A stretch of 16,600 bases of DNA, from contig CAZJQZ010000048.1 in assembly GCA_964548045.1 (NCBI GenBank), positions 1 through 16,600 of the forward strand, given 5' to 3'. The translations under genes were made by a program, and so were the position numbers. The stretch comes from JBGLNL01 sp964548045. Its GTDB lineage: Bacteria > Chloroflexota > Dehalococcoidia > SZUA-161 > SpSt-899. Positions 14,016 to 16,600 of this stretch are shown piece after piece. Within the stretch, counting starts at the first letter, position 1; the number at the start of each line of letters is the position of its first letter. The notes under the pieces were generated by a model that was not told the DNA's origin, did no database searches, and saw only the letters and a program-made list of their open reading frames with translations.

Positions 14016-15026
14016 TTAGCCGGATTGAGTGTTGGGTAATCCACTTCGGATTGAAGCCAGTTCCTTTTTGAGCGTCCCCACCAGGTCGCGTTCCACGACC
14101 ATTTTAGCCTGCCCGATGGTCCGGGCTATTTCCGCTTCCTTGCTCCGCCCGTGAGTAACGCACACGGTACCATTGACGGCCCACAAAGGACCTCCTCCGT
14201 AGGCTGCGGTTGGGTTGGTGGCTATTTCCAGTTCACGGACTATTTCATTTAGTTCACTTTCGGGCAAGCGGCCATTGATCCGTGTCTTCAGCCAGTCAGC
14301 AAAGGTTTCCCCCAGCGCTTCGGTGTATTTTACCAGAATGTTGCCTACAAATCCGTCACAAATGATAACGTTTACTTTGTTGGTTGGTATGTCGTTACCC
14401 TCTACGTTCCCAATGAAATTAAGCCCGCTTTTTTTAAAGAGTTCATAACTTTCGTTAACGATCTCGTTTCCCTTTCCCTCTTCCGCTCCCACGCTTAGCA
14501 GTCCCACGGTTGGATTATCAATGCCCAGAATCTCTCTTGCATACACAGTCCCGACAACGGCGAAATCGAGGAGTTGATCGGGACGGCAGTCTACATTCCC
14601 GCCGAGGTCCATGATGATGGTATCGGGGGCAAATCCCAGAAAAGTTCCGCCAATAACCGGACGTGACATCCCTTCGATGGCACCGAGCACGTAAAGTGCT
14701 GAGGCTACCACTCCGCCTGTGGGTCCGGCGCTGACGGCGGCATCGGCTTTCCCATCGCGCACCAGTTTGGCGATGAGGATTACCGAAGCATTGCGTTTTT
14801 TACGCAGGGCGAAGGCGGGATGTTCTCCTTCCATCATGTATTCGTCAGTGTGTACGATTTCAATACTGGTACCTGTAAGCTCGTGTTCAGCCAGTTCAGC
14901 CTCTATGAGTTCGGTCGGCCCGACGAGGGCAATCTCAACCCCGTGTTCCCGGCAGGCTGTGATGGCTCCCTTTACGATCTCTGTGGGGGCGAAGTCTCCG
15001 CCCATTGCGTCAACTGCAATTTTCAT
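14016..15026 (-). CDS. plsX: Phosphate acyltransferase PlsX
   Basis: PlsX converts acyl-ACP to acyl-phosphate, the donor for PlsY in phosphatidic acid synthesis, acting peripherally at the membrane. The 336-residue length fits. The N-terminal I-A-V-D-A-M-G-G-D and the V-S-A-G-P-T-G-G-V, I-M-D-L-G-G-N-V-D and I-C-D-G-F-V-G-N segments are characteristic. AAGGA precedes the ATG. The gene lies 9 nt after the hotdog gene stop and 11 nt before acpP, linking phospholipid and fatty acid synthesis in one transcript. Confidence 0.95.
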   Translation of the reverse strand: MKIAVDAMGGDFAPTEIVKGAITACREHGVEIALVGPTELIEAELAEHELTGTSIEIVHTDEYMMEGEHPAFALRKKRNASVILIAKLVRDGKADAAVSAGPTGGVVASALYVLGAIEGMSRPVIGGTFLGFAPDTIIMDLGGNVDCRPDQLLDFAVVGTVYAREILGIDNPTVGLLSVGAEEGKGNEIVNESYELFKKSGLNFIGNVEGNDIPTNKVNVIICDGFVGNILVKYTEALGETFADWLKTRINGRLPESELNEIVRELEIATNPTAAYGGGPLWAVNGTVCVTHGRSKEAEIARTIGQAKMVVERDLVGTLKKELASIRSGLPNTQSG

Positions 15027-15035
15027 TGATCCTTC

Positions 15036-15455
15036 TCATATGTTGATTTGTGGAGACGATAAAAAAGTGGTCTTCCCGGTAAGTACCGTCTTCCCTGTTT
15101 GATTGGTAACGTTGATATCGATGGTCATAATCTCCATGTTTTTCCGGCTTCGTTTGCTGCTCACTCTGGCGTGAGAGGTGATGGTATCGTTCATGTGCAC
15201 CAAGCCGGTAGCTTCAATTTCCTGCGAGGTATGTATGGTTCCCGGCGGCACGGCCATGCCTTCTGCCAGGGCTGCCAGAGCGTAGGCGGCTACCGCTGTC
15301 GGAGGGACGAGTTTTTCCTGTTGAAAGGCAGGGTATGTTTCCTGTGTTGCTGTGAGATATGATTCAATCAGATTAGGTTGAAGTACGTAACTGGCAGGGG
15401 GAAACTCGTGGCCTGTTTCTAGTTGGGAGAACTCCACTCGTTGTTGATTTGCCAT
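15036..15455 (-). CDS. Hotdog-fold protein (MaoC/FAS1-like dehydratase-N type)
   Basis: From the ATG at 15455 this is a 139-residue protein. I prefer that start to the upstream in-frame start at 15581 because a promoter-like sequence at 15487-15515 lies between them; no clear ribosome binding site is seen. The sequence resembles a single hotdog domain of the MaoC N-terminal-dehydratase or HadA-like kind: Y-L-T-A-T-Q-E-T-Y-P-A, V-P-P-T-A and a C-terminal strand region V-T-N-Q-T-G-K-T-V-L-T-G. The usual D-x4-5-H catalytic pair of MaoC hydratases is not evident. It heads the lipid cluster, which has no other dehydratase. It may be a (3R)-hydroxyacyl-ACP dehydratase subunit, or a binding or sensor domain like the hotdog part of FapR, though without an HTH. 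Confidence 0.65.
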   Translation of the reverse strand: MANQQRVEFSQLETGHEFPPASYVLQPNLIESYLTATQETYPAFQQEKLVPPTAVAAYALAALAEGMAVPPGTIHTSQEIEATGLVHMNDTITSHARVSSKRSRKNMEIMTIDINVTNQTGKTVLTGKTTFLSSPQINI

Positions 15456-15486
15456 GACTGATTGATTGAAGTGCGTGTTTAGCCTT

Positions 15487-15515
15487 ACATTACACAAACC
15501 GTGATGTGGTGTCAA
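15487..15515 (-). promoter_or_regulatory. Candidate promoter of the lipid cluster
   Basis: Reading leftward, a perfect TTGACA (15515-15510) is followed after 17 nt by a weak -10, TAATGT (15492-15487). Transcription would start near 15480, giving a leader of about 25 nt to the hotdog gene ATG at 15455. It is the only good promoter pattern I see upstream of the six tightly packed lipid genes. Confidence 0.5.
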
Positions 15516-15558
15516 GGAGGAACGCCAGTAATTCAATGGATCGCAATGTTTATAAAAA

Positions 15559-15576
15559 TTGGGACCTTGGTCCCAA
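15559..15576. promoter_or_regulatory. Perfect palindrome TTGGGACC-N2-GGTCCCAA, candidate operator
   Basis: Two perfect 8-bp arms surround a 2-bp centre in the divergent spacer. The palindrome lies about 44 nt upstream of the lipid-cluster -35 and about 190 nt upstream of the surface protein start. It is not followed by a T tract, so it is not a terminator. It does not match the FapR consensus. The cognate regulator is unknown. Confidence 0.45.
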
Positions 15577-15714
15577 GACAAACAAGATGAACTTATGCTA
15601 GAATCGAGATAACATTCATATAAAAGCGGTTATAGCACATTTACGCCGATGGTGGGTTATGCTATCATAGGGCAACTCGTGCAATAACATAATACTTTTC
15701 AAAGCAAAAATTTT

Positions 15715-15742
15715 TTGACAAATACCAAATTTCATTCATAAA
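15715..15742 (+). promoter_or_regulatory. Candidate promoter for the surface protein gene
   Basis: A perfect TTGACA (15715-15720) is followed after 16 nt by CATAAA (15737-15742), four of six against the -10 consensus. An A/T-rich stretch lies just upstream of the -35. The start codon is at 15768. Confidence 0.45.
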
Positions 15743-15767
15743 GGTTTTGAGGATCGAAGGGGGAAAG

Positions 15768-16600
15768 ATGAAATACAAATTTCTTAGTTTGGTAATGATT
15801 GTGGTGGCGTTGGGACTGACGTTTCTGGTGCTAAATCAGCAAGGTCACGCACAGTATGGCCCACCCAATGATCCCCCGGAGGTAACAACCAACCCCGCTA
15901 CCAGTATTACTGAAACTGCCACCATCTTACATGGTACCCTGGATAGCCCGGGCGACGCAGGATCTGTAATTGTCTATTTTGAGTGGGGAACCACGGTGGC
16001 TTATGGCAATGAAACAGACCCTCAGGTAATGACATCCCCTGGGACATTCAGTGCACAGCTTACCGGATTGAATCCCGATACCACCTATCATTTCAGGGCG
16101 ATAGCGATTGGCTATGGTCAGGATGCGGGTGATGATATGAGCTTTACCACCGCAACACAAGCGATCCACACCCTTACCGTCGAACCATCGCCTGACACCG
16201 CCGATCAACTGGCAGCCTACACGATTTCTTTTACGACCAGCAGCAGTGGCACCCTGATGGCCGGGATCGGCATCATCAATATAACCTTTTCCCCGGAAAC
16301 TCAGTTGCCATCGAGTATCAACATGGCGAATGTATCAATAGACGGAACAATCTGCAGCAGCGGGACATTATCCGGGAATACTCTGATCATCGTTGCTCCG
16401 GAAACCATAGAGGCAGAGGCTACCTGTTCAGTGACGATTAATATTACAGCCGGAATAGTTAATCCGCAGCTTTCCCAGGAAACCGGAGATAGCGCCCCGG
16501 ATAATTTGTATGAAACATCGGTGACCACTTCGGCGGATGCAATTGCTGCCACTGATGATTATGAGATATTCGACTGGATCGAAACCGAAAAAACGGCATT
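15768..16600 (+). CDS. Exported surface protein with fibronectin-III-like domain (3' end missing)
   Basis: The frame starts at the ATG at 15768, behind AAGGGGGAAAG, and stays open to the window end (277 codons visible). Residues 1-29 form a signal peptide or membrane anchor: M-K-Y-K-F-L, a hydrophobic core, then H-A-Q. Residues about 38-130 look like a fibronectin-III-type module: V-T-T-N-P-A-T-S-I-T-E-T-A-T-I-L-H-G, F-E-W-G-T-T-V-A-Y-G, L-N-P-D-T-T-Y-H-F-R-A and a closing S-F-T-T. A further beta-rich threonine/serine-rich region follows with two cysteines (in I-C-S-S and T-C-S-V). No enzyme motif is visible. It is probably a cell-envelope protein. It is divergent from the lipid cluster. The C-terminal part and any anchor lie outside the window. 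Confidence 0.8.
   Translation, partial: MKYKFLSLVMIVVALGLTFLVLNQQGHAQYGPPNDPPEVTTNPATSITETATILHGTLDSPGDAGSVIVYFEWGTTVAYGNETDPQVMTSPGTFSAQLTGLNPDTTYHFRAIAIGYGQDAGDDMSFTTATQAIHTLTVEPSPDTADQLAAYTISFTTSSSGTLMAGIGIINITFSPETQLPSSINMANVSIDGTICSSGTLSGNTLIIVAPETIEAEATCSVTINITAGIVNPQLSQETGDSAPDNLYETSVTTSADAIAATDDYEIFDWIETEKTA

Noticed and set aside
15456..15581. Extended start (15581) of the hotdog protein
   Set aside because: The extension covers a TTGACA promoter element and overlaps part of the palindrome, and it looks like non-coding sequence.
15632..15667. ATAGCA...TGCTAT inverted repeat near the surface protein promoter
   Set aside because: It has 6-bp arms with a loop of more than 20 nt in A/T-rich DNA, so chance is a sufficient explanation.
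15927..16552. Minus-strand frames of 83-93 codons over the surface protein gene
   Set aside because: They lie antisense to a plus-strand frame with a signal peptide and a fibronectin-III-like domain that stays open to the window edge.
1..16600. CRISPR array, integrase, transposase, toxin-antitoxin or defence system
   Set aside because: I looked on both strands and found no spaced short repeats, mobile-element genes or defence-type domains. The only tandem repeats are inside the HEAT/LRV-like coding region.

Overview
This 16.6 kb window looks like a chromosomal segment from an anaerobic bacterium, most plausibly a Dehalococcoidia-like member of the Chloroflexota. The evidence is indirect. There are two desulforedoxin-type iron proteins, a YqhQ/DUF1385 membrane protein, a FabL-type fatty acid cluster, a surface protein with a fibronectin-III-like domain of a kind common in that group, and moderate GC with several TTG/GTG starts. 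No rRNA, tRNA, CRISPR array, insertion sequence or phage gene was seen. The lineage call is inference from gene style, not from a marker gene.

Layout. 1-320: a possible gene start running off the left edge and a gene-poor gap. 320-2102: a small membrane zinc-ribbon protein (+) converging with a 26-residue-repeat HEAT/LRV-like protein (-). 2305-3057: a rhomboid protease (-), divergent from an argD-hisA-hisI operon (+, 3180-5413). 5415-6648 (-): a DUF1385 membrane protein and, upstream of it, two very small desulforedoxin-like genes with a clear sigma70 promoter; a terminator-like hairpin lies between the pair and DUF1385. 6800-8431 (-): a secreted DUF4139-like protein. 8564-10912 (-): a PhoR-type histidine kinase and PhoB-type response regulator. 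11006-15455 (-): a fatty acid/phospholipid cluster in the order hotdog protein, plsX, acpP, fabL, fabF, fabG. 15768-end (+): the start of an exported surface protein.

How it fits together. The lipid cluster is tightly packed, with gaps of 2-11 nt or short overlaps, and appears to be driven by one promoter near 15487-15515. It encodes acyl carrier protein, a condensing enzyme, a ketoreductase, a FabL-type enoyl reductase and the acyl-phosphate enzyme PlsX. It lacks fabD, fabH and a recognisable FabZ. The most interesting regulatory signal is a set of TGTCA-type direct repeats spaced exactly 11 bp, resembling PHO boxes. Three copies lie ahead of the response regulator and three ahead of the DUF4139-like gene. 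In the second case the last heptamer ends exactly 10 nt before a -10 element. This suggests that the two-component system controls itself and the secreted protein gene beside it.
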